Of a stretch of 64,000 nt of DNA, positions 10,501 through 19,471 are shown one piece after another. The number at the start of each line of letters is the position of its first letter. Within the stretch, counting starts at the first letter, position 1. The DNA lies in contig NZ_LMTZ01000055.1 in assembly GCF_001456025.1 (NCBI RefSeq), positions 105,574 through 169,573 on the forward strand. Direction: 5' to 3'. The notes under the pieces are model-generated. The model was not told the DNA's origin. It made no database searches and was given only the letters and a program-made list of their open reading frames with translations. Source of the DNA: Mastigocoleus testarum BC008 (lineage in GTDB: Bacteria; Cyanobacteriota; Cyanobacteriia; Cyanobacteriales; Nostocaceae). Both the position numbers and the translations under genes were made by a program.

Positions 10501-10943
10501 CAGATAAATTTATAAGTGCGATTATCGCTCAGTTGAATTAAGGTATTCCGCATCAACGGTGCTTTGTCAAGTTCAAAACCCTGCTCTCTATCTACTTGAA
10601 GGAAGCTTTGGAACTTTTTTTCTTGTTCGCTCGCTGATAAATTCCGCCAGTCATAATTATTCCAAGGTAAATTTACCTTTTTGCGTACTACTTGGAGCGG
10701 CTTTTTACTGTTTTCCCAGACAAAAAGAGTACGTAAAACTGGATGTCGCTCGACAACTTTTTCCCATGCTTGCTCAAAAGCAGTAACATTCAAGTCTCCA
10801 CTCAAAGTAAAACTAAACTGCTCGAAGTAAACACCCGATTCTCCTTCGTAAAGGGTATGGAAGAGTAAACCCTCTTGCATTGGAGAAAGGGGGTAAATAG
10901 ATTCAATATTTTTACTTTTATTTTCTGGAACGGAGAGTGTCAT
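7548..10943 (-). CDS. NRPS module: C(DCL-like)-A-PCP, Pro-like code
   Basis: This 1131-residue protein is the middle elongation module. The condensation domain opens with YPLSPMQEGLLFHTLYEG and has HHLLTDGWC near 149. Both features are typical of DCL domains that accept a D-configured donor, which fits the epimerase ending the preceding protein. The adenylation domain (A3 near 645) gives the manual code DVQVIAQVV, 7 of 9 identical to the GrsB/TycB proline code DVQLIAHVV, so proline or a proline analogue is the best guess. The carrier domain has GGHSLLATQV near 1062. No Shine-Dalgarno sequence is visible; the leader just upstream is a heptamer repeat tract. The 3' end overlaps the next NRPS start by 4 bases. 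Confidence 0.92.
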   Translation of the reverse strand: MTLSVPENKSKNIESIYPLSPMQEGLLFHTLYEGESGVYFEQFSFTLSGDLNVTAFEQAWEKVVERHPVLRTLFVWENSKKPLQVVRKKVNLPWNNYDWRNLSASEQEKKFQSFLQVDREQGFELDKAPLMRNTLIQLSDNRTYKFIWSSHHLLTDGWCLPIILKEVFYFYELLNTGKNRNEGLYLPSPRPYKDYINWLQKQDCLTAEAFWRQTLEGFSASTPLVVDRVVQQNLQSQDSHSQNSQPQKTYQEQHLRLSEKTTSALKSLAKQNHLTLSTLLQGIWALLLSRYSGESDVLFGATVSGRPPTLSGVESMVGLFINTLPVRVKVSGDTQILPWLQQLQSQHLEREQYSWYPLVEIQRCSEIPGGRPLFESLVVFENYPIGSSLLEDTAGLEIDEIKSYERTNYPLTLVIIPGEELLVRMLYDCSRFDADAIARMGNHFLTLLEGVVANQTGQLQDLTLITKTERNQLLGEWNDTHIKYPDKCIYELFEEQVQRTPQNIALQFGRETLTYEQLNHRANQLADYLITLGVKPDVLVGLCIERSVEMVVGLLAILKAGGAYVPLDPSYPEERLAYMLSDSQASVLLTEQKFIDYLPKHDTVVCLDKDKEIKYRDELQDKPLPTTVKPQSVKPENLAYVIYTSGSTGKPKGVAMSNRSLVNLLMWQIENGIANQNSKTLQFSPISFDVSFQEIFSTLCAGGTLVLIPDDVRRDAIALLKLLTEQGIERLFLPFVALQQLAEVAASSDDLPVSLQEIITAGEQLQMTTALNNFLRRLPNCTLQNQYGPSETHVVTAFTLESSAYTQKSQTSQTSQNLTLPPIGRPIANTQIYILDSHHQPVPIGVPGELYIGGIGLAREYLNRSDLTTQKFIPNPLSNRSGERLYKTGDLARYLPDGNIEFLGRIDNQVKIRGFRIELGEIETAIAAHPQVSEAVVIVREDIPGKKRLVAYVVNKFAPQTLNTLDTKSLENHSSIQKQLRDFLKQELPEYMIPSAFVFLDALPLTPSGKINRRALPTPSVTHEPESFVPPRTPTEATLGKIWQEVLGLKQVSIHDNFFECGGHSLLATQVISRLRQTWKIELPLRRLFEEPTIARLAAVIDLLLSTAQKLTEINSNDLSENQEEREEIEL

Positions 10944-10946
10944 TTT

Positions 10947-11014
10947 AGTTATCAGTTATCAGTTAACAGTTACCAGTTATCAGTTAACAGTTATCAGTCA
11001 TCAGTTAACAGTTA
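10947..11014. repeat. STRR heptamer tract in the leader of an NRPS gene
   Basis: About nine CAGTTAT/CAGTTAA units of 7 bp, four bases upstream of the NRPS start codon at 10943. STRRs are characteristic of heterocystous cyanobacteria. The remaining spacer to 11255 is AT-rich and contains no recognisable gene. Confidence 0.9.
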
Positions 11015-11255
11015 CTATTTACCCTATGAATCAATTGGTGGATTTGAGTGAGGACAATTTTTATTCCTACTTTCACTTGGGCAATTATAAATATTTACAC
11101 TGAGTTTTGGTGTTACTTTAAGAACTAAAATATTACTTGCTAGGGAGCATCCCAATTTTTGAAAAAATATTGTAGTGCAAGCATCTTGCTCCCTTTATAT
11201 ATACAGTTGCTAGAAGGACTACAAATTTAAGCGTTTGGGATACTATCTATTGATA

Positions 11256-14200
11256 TCAATCAAGAAGCGATAGTAATACATCAAGTTCATCTTGACTCAA
11301 GTCCGCTTCAGGGAAATCAGAAGGGGTATATCCTCCTGCATCATTGGACAAACAATGGGCGATGATTGTTTCTAGAGCTTGCAAATAACAATTTGCTAAA
11401 CCTTCTACAGTAGACTTTTCATGGATATTCTTGCTATACCTCCAATCCAGTTGCAGCTGACCATTAATAATTAAGCCATCTATTTCTAATAAATGAGAGC
11501 GTTGTCCCAAAGGACTATGAATTTCACCATGAGACTCTCGAGCAAACTTCCACCCATTCCCCAATTGTGTTTGGTCAAATTGACCCAAGTAATTGAAACT
11601 TATCTCAGCTTGGGGAAGTGTTTGTAATTGTTCGCGGATATTCAGGTCAGGACTGAGATAACGCAAAATACCATAACCAATACCTCGTTGGGGAATTTGT
11701 CGCAATTGTTCTTTGACTGACTTGAGAATATCTCCCAGATGAGTTAAATCTTCTAGTTTTAGTAGAACTGGGAACACACTAGTAAACCACCCTACGGTGC
11801 GAGACAAATCCACATCCTCAAATAAATCTTCCCGTCCGTGACCTTCTAAATCGACAAGTAAGGAATTACCATCGGTCCACTGAGCAAAAGTCTGCACCAA
11901 AGCAGTAAGCAAGACATCATTAATTTGAGTATTGTAAACCGAGGGGATTTCCTGCAATAGCTTATGAGTTTGTTCCCTACTCAGGAATACAGATACAATG
12001 TCACAGGAAGCTACAGTGTTAAAGAATTTTTCAGTTGATTTTTCATGAGTATAATCAACAGGTAAATGAGTCGCAAATGTATTAGTCATTTGCAACCAGT
12101 ATTTTAATTCCGACCTCAGTGCTTCTCCCTGAGCGTAATCTTGGAGTCGATATGACCAATCTTTAAAAGATGTGGTTTTAGCTGGTAATTGGATATTCTC
12201 TCCCCGTAAAAGTTGGTAATAAGCCGTTGTCAAATCTTCCAGTAAAATTCGCCACGACACACCATCAACAGCGAGATGATGGATAACAATCAGTAAACGT
12301 CCTGGTAAAGAAGTACCTGACTGGAATAACACCATCTGTACTAATTGACCAGTAGAAATATTCAGTGCTTTTTGTTGTTCGTTTGCTTTTTGAGTGATGA
12401 ACGCTATTTTTTCTTCTTCTGATTCTAGGTGCGACAAATCAATAACCTGGAAGGGAACAGAAAAAGTAGCATCCCGATTAATTTGCTCCCACTGAGAACT
12501 ATGCTGGACATATTGCAGACGCAAAGCATCATGATGAACCAACAACTGTTTTAGTCCCTGCTGTAGTAACTCCGGTTTGATGTCAGATGGAACCTCCAGT
12601 AGCATTGCTTGATTGAAGTGGTGAGGTTCAACAAAATTTTGCTCGAAAAACCAGTGCTGAATTGGTGTTAAGGGAATCTCTCCAGTAACTAAACCCTGTT
12701 GAGCTTGAAGATTAGTAGTAGCTTTACCAGCAACCATTGCTAATTCCGCAACAGTTTGATATTGAAACAATTGTTTTGGTGTCAGTTTTAAACCAGCTTG
12801 ATGAGCGCGAGCGATGATTTGAATGCTGACAATCGAGTCTCCACCCAGTTCAAAGAAGTTGTTATGAATACCTACTTGTTTTAGATTTAAGACATTCTTC
12901 CAGATATCAGCTAAAATTTCTTCAGTATAATTACGAGGAGCAACAAAGTTTTCTAAGTCAATATTTACTGATGGAATCGGAAGAGCGCGACGGTCTACCT
13001 TACCACTAGGAGTCAAAGGTAAGGAATCTAAAATTACAAACACACTAGGTACCATGTAATCGGGTAACTTTTGTTTGAGGAAGTCCCGGAGTGTATTTTG
13101 GATGTTGCGGAAAGTTGGGGGTGTAGATTTTCTTCCCCCCAAACTTTCCAAGACGGATTTTTGAGTTTGTAGAGATGTTGATGTTACATTTAATGTCTCT
13201 ACAATATAGGCTACAAGACGTTTTTTCCCCGGTTCATCTTCTTGGACAATAACAACCGCTTCTTTTATTTGGGGATGTGCAGCGATCGCAGTTTCAATTT
13301 CTCCCAATTCGATCCGAAAACCACGAATTTTTACTTGGTTATCAATTCGACCGAGAAATTCAATATTACCATCCGGCAAATAACGAACTAAATCCCCAGT
13401 TTTATATAATTTTGAACCGGTAATGGGTAATAATTTGTAATTAATATCTCTCTTTGCTTCCTCTGCTCCCCTACTTTTTAAGAAGGAATTTTGGATAAAT
13501 TTCTCAGCCGTTAACTCTGGACGATTGAAATAACCTCTAGCTAAACCAGCCCCACCAATATACAATTCACCTGGTACACCAATAGGAACCGGTTGGAGAT
13601 ATTTATCTAGAATATAAACTTCTACATTCTTCAGCGGTCGTCCAATCGGTAACTGTGAGTTTATATTGTGCGGCGATCGCAGTTCGGAAAATCTGTATGT
13701 TGTCGTTTCTACAGTTGCTTCCGTTGGACCGTAAGCATTGATTAATAAGGGAGTTTGTGTAAGCTTATTCTCTCCATACTTTCGCCACAAATTTAATGTT
13801 TCTGCTAGTGCTGCTTCTCCCCCGATAATTACCAGTCTTACTGATGCGGGTAATATTTCACCAGTAGTTACTAATTCAGATGTTAACTGATGCCAATAAG
13901 CTGTAGGTAAATCTAATACCGTTAACTGAGACTCACGACAGCTTTGTAGAAATTGAGAAGTAGAGTTTATCATTTCATCGGTGCGTAGCACCAAAGTTCC
14001 ACCAGCAGTTAAACAAGTATAAATTTCTTCTGCTGCAACATCAAAACTAATTGATGCAAATTGCAAAACCTTGTCCTCGGAACTAATTCCATACTCTACC
14101 TTTGCTGCTTCGATGAAATTTACCAAAGACCGATGTTCTATCATTACACCCTTTGGTTTTCCAGTGGAACCAGAAGTGTAAATTATATAAGCTAAATTAT

Positions 14201-16292
14201 CTGATTTTACCTTGCTAACTTTTGTAGAAACGTTACATGTAATGTCTGTAGATATTGGATCTTTATCCAAGCAAATTACTTTTGCACTATTTTTAGGTAA
14301 AACATCTACTAATTTCTGCTGAGTCAGTAGAATTGATACTCCAGAATCCGCCAACATATATCCTAAACGTTCCGGGGGATAATTAGGATCCAGGGGAACA
14401 TAAGCACCACCAGCTTTGAGGATTCCCAATAATCCTACAACCATTTCCAAAGAGCGTTCTATACATAAACCAACCAAGACTTCTGGTTCCACACCCAATG
14501 TTTGTAGATAATGTGCTAATTGATTTGCTTTAGCGTTCAATTGTGCATAAGTTAGTTTTTGGGAACCAAATTCTACTGCGACAGCATCAGGTGTTTTTTC
14601 TACCTGCGATTCAAACAACTGATGGATACATTTATCCTTAGGGAAATCGCTCTTTTTAGAATTCCACTCAATCAATAACTGATGTTGTTCGTTTTCTGTC
14701 AGGATAGGTAGTTCACTAATTTGTAACTGGGGATTTGCAACAATCGCTGATAACAAAGTCTGGAAATGACCTGTCATTCTAGCAATAGTGTCACTTTCAA
14801 ACAAGTCAGTATTATATTCCCAATAACCTCTGAGTCCCGCTTCTGTCTCCCACATCGACAAACTTAAATCAAACTGAGATGTACCCCGATCTACTAGTTG
14901 GGGAGTTAGGGAAATATCCGGTAAATCTAATGTATCTATGGAAAAATTCTCCAGCACAAACATTGTTTGAAATAGGGGATTGTAACTGGGAGAACGTTGT
15001 GGTTGCAGTGCTTCTACTACTTGCTCAAAAGGTATATCTTGATGGGTGTGAGCATCTAGCACAACCCGTCTTACCTGTTGTAATAACTCAGAAAAACTAG
15101 GATTATCTTTAATTTGGGTACGCAACACTATTGTATTAGCAAAAAAGCCAATCAGTGATTCTACTTCCTGACGGTTACGATTTGCAAAGGGAGAACCGAT
15201 ACAAATATCCTCTTGACCGCTATAACGATAAAGTAAAATACTGTAAGCCGCCAGCAGACTCATAAACAAAGTTGTTCTTGACTTTTGGCTGAGAGTTTGC
15301 AGCTGTTGAGTCAAATTTTGGTCGAGTTGGAATTGAGCGATCGCTCCACAATAAGTCTGTACGGGAGGACGAGGTTTGTCAGTTGGTAATTCCAATAACG
15401 GTGGAACCGAAGCTAACTGTTGCTTCCAGTAATTTAGTTGTCTTTCTAATACTTCTCCAGTTAACCATTGGCGTTGCCAAATTGCAAAGTCTGCATATTG
15501 GATCGGTAATTCTGGTAATCTTGTAGAGACGTTGCATGCAACGTCTCTACATGTCGCGTCTGTAGATATTGCGTCTTTATATGTTCCGTCTGTAAATGTC
15601 GCATCTGTGCGTTTCGCATCTTGATAAAAAGCAGATAATTCTTGAAAAAACACTCCCATTGAAGCACCATCGGTAATGATGTGGTGCATGACTAATATCA
15701 GCACGTAGGATTCGGGAGCGAGATGCAATAAAGTTGTTCTTAACAAAGAACCATTGCTCAAATCGAAAGGTTGTCTGGCTTCTTTGATAATAATTTGTTG
15801 TACTTCTGCTTCTGATGAACCCTGTAAGTCAATTACTGGTAGGGGTACATTCAAGGAAGGATTAATATATTGTAAAGGTTTTCCCTCTACATTCGAAAAG
15901 CTTGTTCGTAAAGCTTCATGACGACGGACAATTTCATTAATACTTTTTTCTAAAGCAGGGATATTTAACTTCCCTGTAATTCTTACTTGAAAACTTTCAT
16001 TATAAAAAGGGTTATTACTATCCAATTGATAGTTAAACCACATTCGTTGCTGAGCAAAGGATAAAGATAAATTTCCGTTTCGTGGAGCAGGTGCGATGGC
16101 TTTGTTTGTGGATTGTTTAGCAATCTTTGCTTGTTGGAGAAAAGTTATAACTTCTGTTTTTCGCTCGGTTAATTCTTGCTTCAGGGTTGACGTCATTACT
16201 CCCTTCGGAGCACGATAACGTAGTTTTTCATTTTCAATCCAGAGATTGATTCCTAAATCTTGTAAATTAGATAAAAATTTAACTATAGTCAT
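11256..16292 (-). CDS. NRPS first elongation module: docking-C-A-PCP-E
   Basis: The 1678-residue protein has TubC-type docking (about 1-52), condensation with HHIITDG near 202, adenylation with YTSGSTGKPKG near 704, a carrier domain with GGDSIVSIQ near 1151 (the GGDS form usual before epimerases), and an epimerization domain with HHLAVDGVSW near 1337. It adds the first amino acid and inverts it to D. The manual specificity code DVEAIGAVE shares 7 of 9 positions with the Arg-type code DVWTIGAVE known from microcystin synthetase McyC; this is suggestive, not conclusive. Its likely donor is the glyceryl-loaded carrier of the upstream FkbH protein. Four repeat-derived inserts are read through in frame. 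The leader is an STRR tract without a visible ribosome binding site. Confidence 0.93.
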   Translation of the reverse strand: MTIVKFLSNLQDLGINLWIENEKLRYRAPKGVMTSTLKQELTERKTEVITFLQQAKIAKQSTNKAIAPAPRNGNLSLSFAQQRMWFNYQLDSNNPFYNESFQVRITGKLNIPALEKSINEIVRRHEALRTSFSNVEGKPLQYINPSLNVPLPVIDLQGSSEAEVQQIIIKEARQPFDLSNGSLLRTTLLHLAPESYVLILVMHHIITDGASMGVFFQELSAFYQDAKRTDATFTDGTYKDAISTDATCRDVACNVSTRLPELPIQYADFAIWQRQWLTGEVLERQLNYWKQQLASVPPLLELPTDKPRPPVQTYCGAIAQFQLDQNLTQQLQTLSQKSRTTLFMSLLAAYSILLYRYSGQEDICIGSPFANRNRQEVESLIGFFANTIVLRTQIKDNPSFSELLQQVRRVVLDAHTHQDIPFEQVVEALQPQRSPSYNPLFQTMFVLENFSIDTLDLPDISLTPQLVDRGTSQFDLSLSMWETEAGLRGYWEYNTDLFESDTIARMTGHFQTLLSAIVANPQLQISELPILTENEQHQLLIEWNSKKSDFPKDKCIHQLFESQVEKTPDAVAVEFGSQKLTYAQLNAKANQLAHYLQTLGVEPEVLVGLCIERSLEMVVGLLGILKAGGAYVPLDPNYPPERLGYMLADSGVSILLTQQKLVDVLPKNSAKVICLDKDPISTDITCNVSTKVSKVKSDNLAYIIYTSGSTGKPKGVMIEHRSLVNFIEAAKVEYGISSEDKVLQFASISFDVAAEEIYTCLTAGGTLVLRTDEMINSTSQFLQSCRESQLTVLDLPTAYWHQLTSELVTTGEILPASVRLVIIGGEAALAETLNLWRKYGENKLTQTPLLINAYGPTEATVETTTYRFSELRSPHNINSQLPIGRPLKNVEVYILDKYLQPVPIGVPGELYIGGAGLARGYFNRPELTAEKFIQNSFLKSRGAEEAKRDINYKLLPITGSKLYKTGDLVRYLPDGNIEFLGRIDNQVKIRGFRIELGEIETAIAAHPQIKEAVVIVQEDEPGKKRLVAYIVETLNVTSTSLQTQKSVLESLGGRKSTPPTFRNIQNTLRDFLKQKLPDYMVPSVFVILDSLPLTPSGKVDRRALPIPSVNIDLENFVAPRNYTEEILADIWKNVLNLKQVGIHNNFFELGGDSIVSIQIIARAHQAGLKLTPKQLFQYQTVAELAMVAGKATTNLQAQQGLVTGEIPLTPIQHWFFEQNFVEPHHFNQAMLLEVPSDIKPELLQQGLKQLLVHHDALRLQYVQHSSQWEQINRDATFSVPFQVIDLSHLESEEEKIAFITQKANEQQKALNISTGQLVQMVLFQSGTSLPGRLLIVIHHLAVDGVSWRILLEDLTTAYYQLLRGENIQLPAKTTSFKDWSYRLQDYAQGEALRSELKYWLQMTNTFATHLPVDYTHEKSTEKFFNTVASCDIVSVFLSREQTHKLLQEIPSVYNTQINDVLLTALVQTFAQWTDGNSLLVDLEGHGREDLFEDVDLSRTVGWFTSVFPVLLKLEDLTHLGDILKSVKEQLRQIPQRGIGYGILRYLSPDLNIREQLQTLPQAEISFNYLGQFDQTQLGNGWKFARESHGEIHSPLGQRSHLLEIDGLIINGQLQLDWRYSKNIHEKSTVEGLANCYLQALETIIAHCLSNDAGGYTPSDFPEADLSQDELDVLLSLLD
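13109..13203. repeat. Two adjacent hairpin elements in the A-PCP linker of an NRPS gene
   Basis: GGAAAGTTGGGGG pairs with CCCCCCAAACTTTCC (13109-13149), and TGTAGAGAT pairs with GTCTCTACA (13168-13203). Both are translated as a variable linker between A8 and the conserved LRDFLKQKLPDYMVP region, where the two paralogous modules have different low-complexity sequence. Confidence 0.7.
14224..14253. repeat. Degenerate palindromic element before the A3 motif
   Basis: GTAGAAACGTTACATGTAATGTCTGTAGAT is a decayed version of the GTAGAGACG...CGTCTCTAC element. It sits at the site in the A domain equivalent to the intact element at 5485-5529 in the paralogous gene. Confidence 0.65.
15522..15621. repeat. 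Expanded palindromic element inside an NRPS C domain
   Basis: Positions 15523-15550 are a perfect 28-nt palindrome (arms GTAGAGACGTTGCA/TGCAACGTCTCTAC). Degenerate 12-15-nt half-units (ATGTCGCGTCTGTAGAT and similar) follow to 15621. On the coding strand it adds a repetitive peptide with TDATF, TDGTY, TDATC and RDVAC units before LPELPIQYADFA. Confidence 0.85.
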
Positions 16293-16297
16293 TTCAA

Positions 16298-16357
16298 TTA
16301 TCAGTTATCAGTTAACAGTTAACAGTTATTAGTTAACAGCCATCAGTTAACAGTTAT
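16298..16357. repeat. STRR heptamer tract in the leader of an NRPS gene
   Basis: CAGTTAT/CAGTTAA 7-bp units fill the leader directly upstream of the start codon at 16292, as at 10947-11014. No Shine-Dalgarno sequence is visible between the tract and the ATG. Confidence 0.9.
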
Positions 16358-16461
16358 CTCACTGATACATCGATAAGTAAGAGTAGTAGAAAACATTTTT
16401 ACTTTTTCACAAATATAATTTGAGAGCTTGATACGTTGATAGGTTTTTACTGTTTGGTCAT

Positions 16462-18807
16462 TTACAAAACACCTTCATCGTATTCGTCTTCAGTATCAGC
16501 AATAGAACTACTAATGTGTTGTGTTGTAGTTTGCAGTACCTGAAAACTCTCAGCTAAGCCAGTTACCGTAGGGAATTCAAATAAAAGATTTAGAGACAGT
16601 TCCAATTTAAAAGCGTCCCGCAATCGAGAAATTAAATGAGTTGCAGATAGGGAATTTCCCCCCAATTCGAAAAAGTTATCATTAATACCCACCCGATCTA
16701 TTTTTAAAACTTCAGCGAACAGACTTGCGATCGCTTTCTCTACAGAAGTACGAGGAGCAACAAATCCAATTTCTAATTCTGGACGTTGACGTTGTTGTCG
16801 ATATAAAATTTCCTGGAGTATAAGTTCGGGGGTATATAACTCTTTTGCTACACGTTCCCAAATAATTCCTTCTGAGGAATCCCGTAGATCTGAGGTATTT
16901 GTAGTTTCAATTTGTTGAGAATTATTTTGCTGCAAATCCTGTGGAGATGGAGTTTCTGTTTCTACTTGATTTGGATTAAAAGTTAATCTAGTCAAAGCTG
17001 TAGATGAAAATTGAAATAACTCAACAGTATTATTTTTAGGAGTTACGCACTCATTACCAACTTTCAATGGTTTGGGATTGCTTCCTATAGTCGCAATGAC
17101 CGTATTTACATTGTCCATGCGTAAGTCGCGATCTTCTTGGTTGTATTTCTCCTGGTTACACTCATCCAGTTTCAACTTCTCACTAATACTTTCAAGAAAA
17201 TCTAAAGCTGGTTTATTTTTCTGGGTCTGTTGATATAAAAGATTAACTTTGCTCAATCCTTTATCTCGTGCTGTTTTCCCCAAATAGGAAACCACCCGAT
17301 GCTCCACACCTCGACCAAGTACCCGACAACTGAGTAAAAAAGTATCTACACTTAATACATCATCATTATCATTAGAGGAAAACAACATTAAACCAACTAA
17401 ACCATAATCTCCAAATCGGTCTTTGACGCGAACAACTCGACACTCCAACATACCAGAATCACAGAGTTGTTGAATTTCAACTTCTGACCGTCGGATAGTA
17501 GTAAAGTTAAATTGATTAGTACGTTGAGTTAGTTGAGAAACCCGTGGTAAGTCTTCCGGTTTCATCTGAGAAATCTCAATTTCTAAACCCAATTTCGTCA
17601 GAAAATCAGTAAAAGTGAGAGACTTTTGATGTAAACGCTGACGTTGGACATTTTGCTGATAAAGTTCAGTTCTTTTCTGATCTTCTTTAGTTACTTGTAT
17701 CTGGTCGAATGCCCAAATATGCTGGATAAATTGGGGAATTTGTTCGCATTCTTTAGGAAGTTGTAGGGTTAAAACCTGGGGACAATTAGCCTTAACTTCC
17801 CCACACTCCACCGGATTGTCATCAATGAATATAAAACTATCCAAACCCAATTGAAGTTCTGCAGCAAGGGATTTCAAATTTTCAGACTTAGTTTTCCAAT
17901 TAATCCGCCAATTTACCACCCGATCTGTTTTTAGTAACATATCTGGATGTTGTTCAAATACTGCAAACACATCAGCTTCAACATTCTTACTGCACAAACA
18001 AATCAGCTTTCCCGCTTCTTGCTGTGCAATGATAAATTTTTGTAGTGCTTGATATGGAGGGCTAATTTTCACCCCAGTTGAACCATCTTCACCACAAACT
18101 CCACTCCACAGAGTGTTATCGCAATCGAGAACAATTACTTTATAAGGTAAACTTTTCAAAGCATGGATTTTTCGCGCCAGCATTGTACCCAAAGCACAAA
18201 AGAAAGATGGAGTGTAGGGAATTTTTCCTTCTTCTTCACCGTAAGGGTCGTAGTAATCTGCAACTGGATAAGTTCTATTTAACTCTTCATATGTCACTAC
18301 GTATACACCGTTGATGTGATTTAATTCAGACACCAACCATGTCTCCATATCCCGATACAGCTGCACCCGATTAATATCCCCAAGTGCTGACGGAGAAACC
18401 GGACAAATACAAACCAGATAAGGAGTTTTTGAACCTTGTGTCGCTCCTTGCATAGCCAGCAAGAATTCTTCTACACTGTGCTTAAAAGTTTCATCATCCT
18501 GGTACCAGTCCTCAAATCGTATCAGAATTAGATTTACACCTTGCTGATTCTGCGATGTGATACTATTTTTGTCGAGTAACTGTTGAAATATTTGATTGTA
18601 AGGGGCAAACTCAATCGAGTGAAAGATTCCTATTTCTTGCATCCAAAATTCAAGAGTATCTTTCACTGGTTCGCTAGTAAAGGATGCAGCAATTGCAATA
18701 TTCTGGATTATTTTTTCCCTTTTTCCTTTGGACAACTCATTTCCAGAGGATTGTCCTGCTTCTGGTGAATCTTTTACTTTTTTGATTAATCCTGTTGGTA
18801 ACATCAA
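16462..18807 (-). CDS. FkbH-like HAD glyceryl transferase with C-terminal PCP (NRPS loading protein)
   Basis: This 781-residue protein is first in the NRPS transcription unit. Residues about 90-210 resemble the FkbH N-terminal region. The HAD core carries LDCDNTLWSGVCGEDG near 224 (DxDNT nucleophile motif) and FIFIDDNPVECGEV. The FkbH C-terminal part (LTQRTNQFNFTT, VRVKDRFGDYGLVG, LSCRVLGRGVE) follows to about 545. After a variable linker, a carrier domain with FFELGGNSLSATHL lies near 720. FkbH-family proteins dephosphorylate 1,3-bisphosphoglycerate and load D-glycerate onto a carrier protein, so this is the inferred starter unit for the peptide. Having the carrier fused explains the absence of a separate one. 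An N-terminal region of about 90 residues is unassigned. The start at 18807 is followed by a second ATG codon. Confidence 0.88.
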   Translation of the reverse strand: MMLPTGLIKKVKDSPEAGQSSGNELSKGKREKIIQNIAIAASFTSEPVKDTLEFWMQEIGIFHSIEFAPYNQIFQQLLDKNSITSQNQQGVNLILIRFEDWYQDDETFKHSVEEFLLAMQGATQGSKTPYLVCICPVSPSALGDINRVQLYRDMETWLVSELNHINGVYVVTYEELNRTYPVADYYDPYGEEEGKIPYTPSFFCALGTMLARKIHALKSLPYKVIVLDCDNTLWSGVCGEDGSTGVKISPPYQALQKFIIAQQEAGKLICLCSKNVEADVFAVFEQHPDMLLKTDRVVNWRINWKTKSENLKSLAAELQLGLDSFIFIDDNPVECGEVKANCPQVLTLQLPKECEQIPQFIQHIWAFDQIQVTKEDQKRTELYQQNVQRQRLHQKSLTFTDFLTKLGLEIEISQMKPEDLPRVSQLTQRTNQFNFTTIRRSEVEIQQLCDSGMLECRVVRVKDRFGDYGLVGLMLFSSNDNDDVLSVDTFLLSCRVLGRGVEHRVVSYLGKTARDKGLSKVNLLYQQTQKNKPALDFLESISEKLKLDECNQEKYNQEDRDLRMDNVNTVIATIGSNPKPLKVGNECVTPKNNTVELFQFSSTALTRLTFNPNQVETETPSPQDLQQNNSQQIETTNTSDLRDSSEGIIWERVAKELYTPELILQEILYRQQRQRPELEIGFVAPRTSVEKAIASLFAEVLKIDRVGINDNFFELGGNSLSATHLISRLRDAFKLELSLNLLFEFPTVTGLAESFQVLQTTTQHISSSIADTEDEYDEGVL

Positions 18808-19471
18808 AACCCCTGCTTCAGATCGAGTCTTATACTGTTGAAATATTTGTCAGTTATTCGAAAAAATAAATTATTAGTAAACAACATCAAGGCTTATAAC
18901 CGCAGGTGTTGTAACCCTAGTTATAAAGAATATTGTGTCCCACAGATAAACTACCCCCCTGAACAGGACATACTCTGCGAAAGCATGAATATAACCCTGT
19001 CCTAGAGCATCATTAGTAAATATGCTTATGGGGACAGGAAGGAAATTTTTCCCTGGATATAAAAGGGTTAGATATTTCCTACAGTCTCTTCTGAGAGGTT
19101 AAAATCATGTTTTATTTACCTTCTTAGTAATATTACGTTTTTATATTTTTTGTCTGTTTTTTTTTATACTAATATTTTCAGAAGATTTATTAGGTTGTCA
19201 GTGACTACAAAAACCACAGTAATGTTATTTGTATTATAAAAACCAGAGTTCAAACAACCTAATGAAAGACAAGTAAGTGATGTACAGGCGAGAAGCTAAA
19301 AGTCAGGTGTAAAGCGCATTCCACTTCTGATTCCTGTCTTCTGACTCCTGAATTCTGTTATGAAAGCTGAAATAACCTAAATTTGTGGGAATCATCACAG
19401 ATGTGATTTACGGCGATTGTTGAAGGTTGATGTATTCACACCTGCCAATGCCCCATCCCCATCCCAACCCC
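18808..19471. other. Intergenic region between NRPS and hydrogenase loci
   Basis: This 664-base stretch has no supported gene. It should contain the promoter of the minus-strand NRPS operon at its left end and the 3' end of the hydrogenase operon at its right end. AT-rich runs (19130-19190) and a CTGATTCCTG/CTGACTCCTG-type intergenic repeat near 19328-19355 are visible. I could not pick a convincing -35/-10 pair. Confidence 0.5.

Noticed and set aside
10947..11014. Possible CRISPR-like array
   Set aside because: The units are 7 bp with no spacers; it is an STRR tract.
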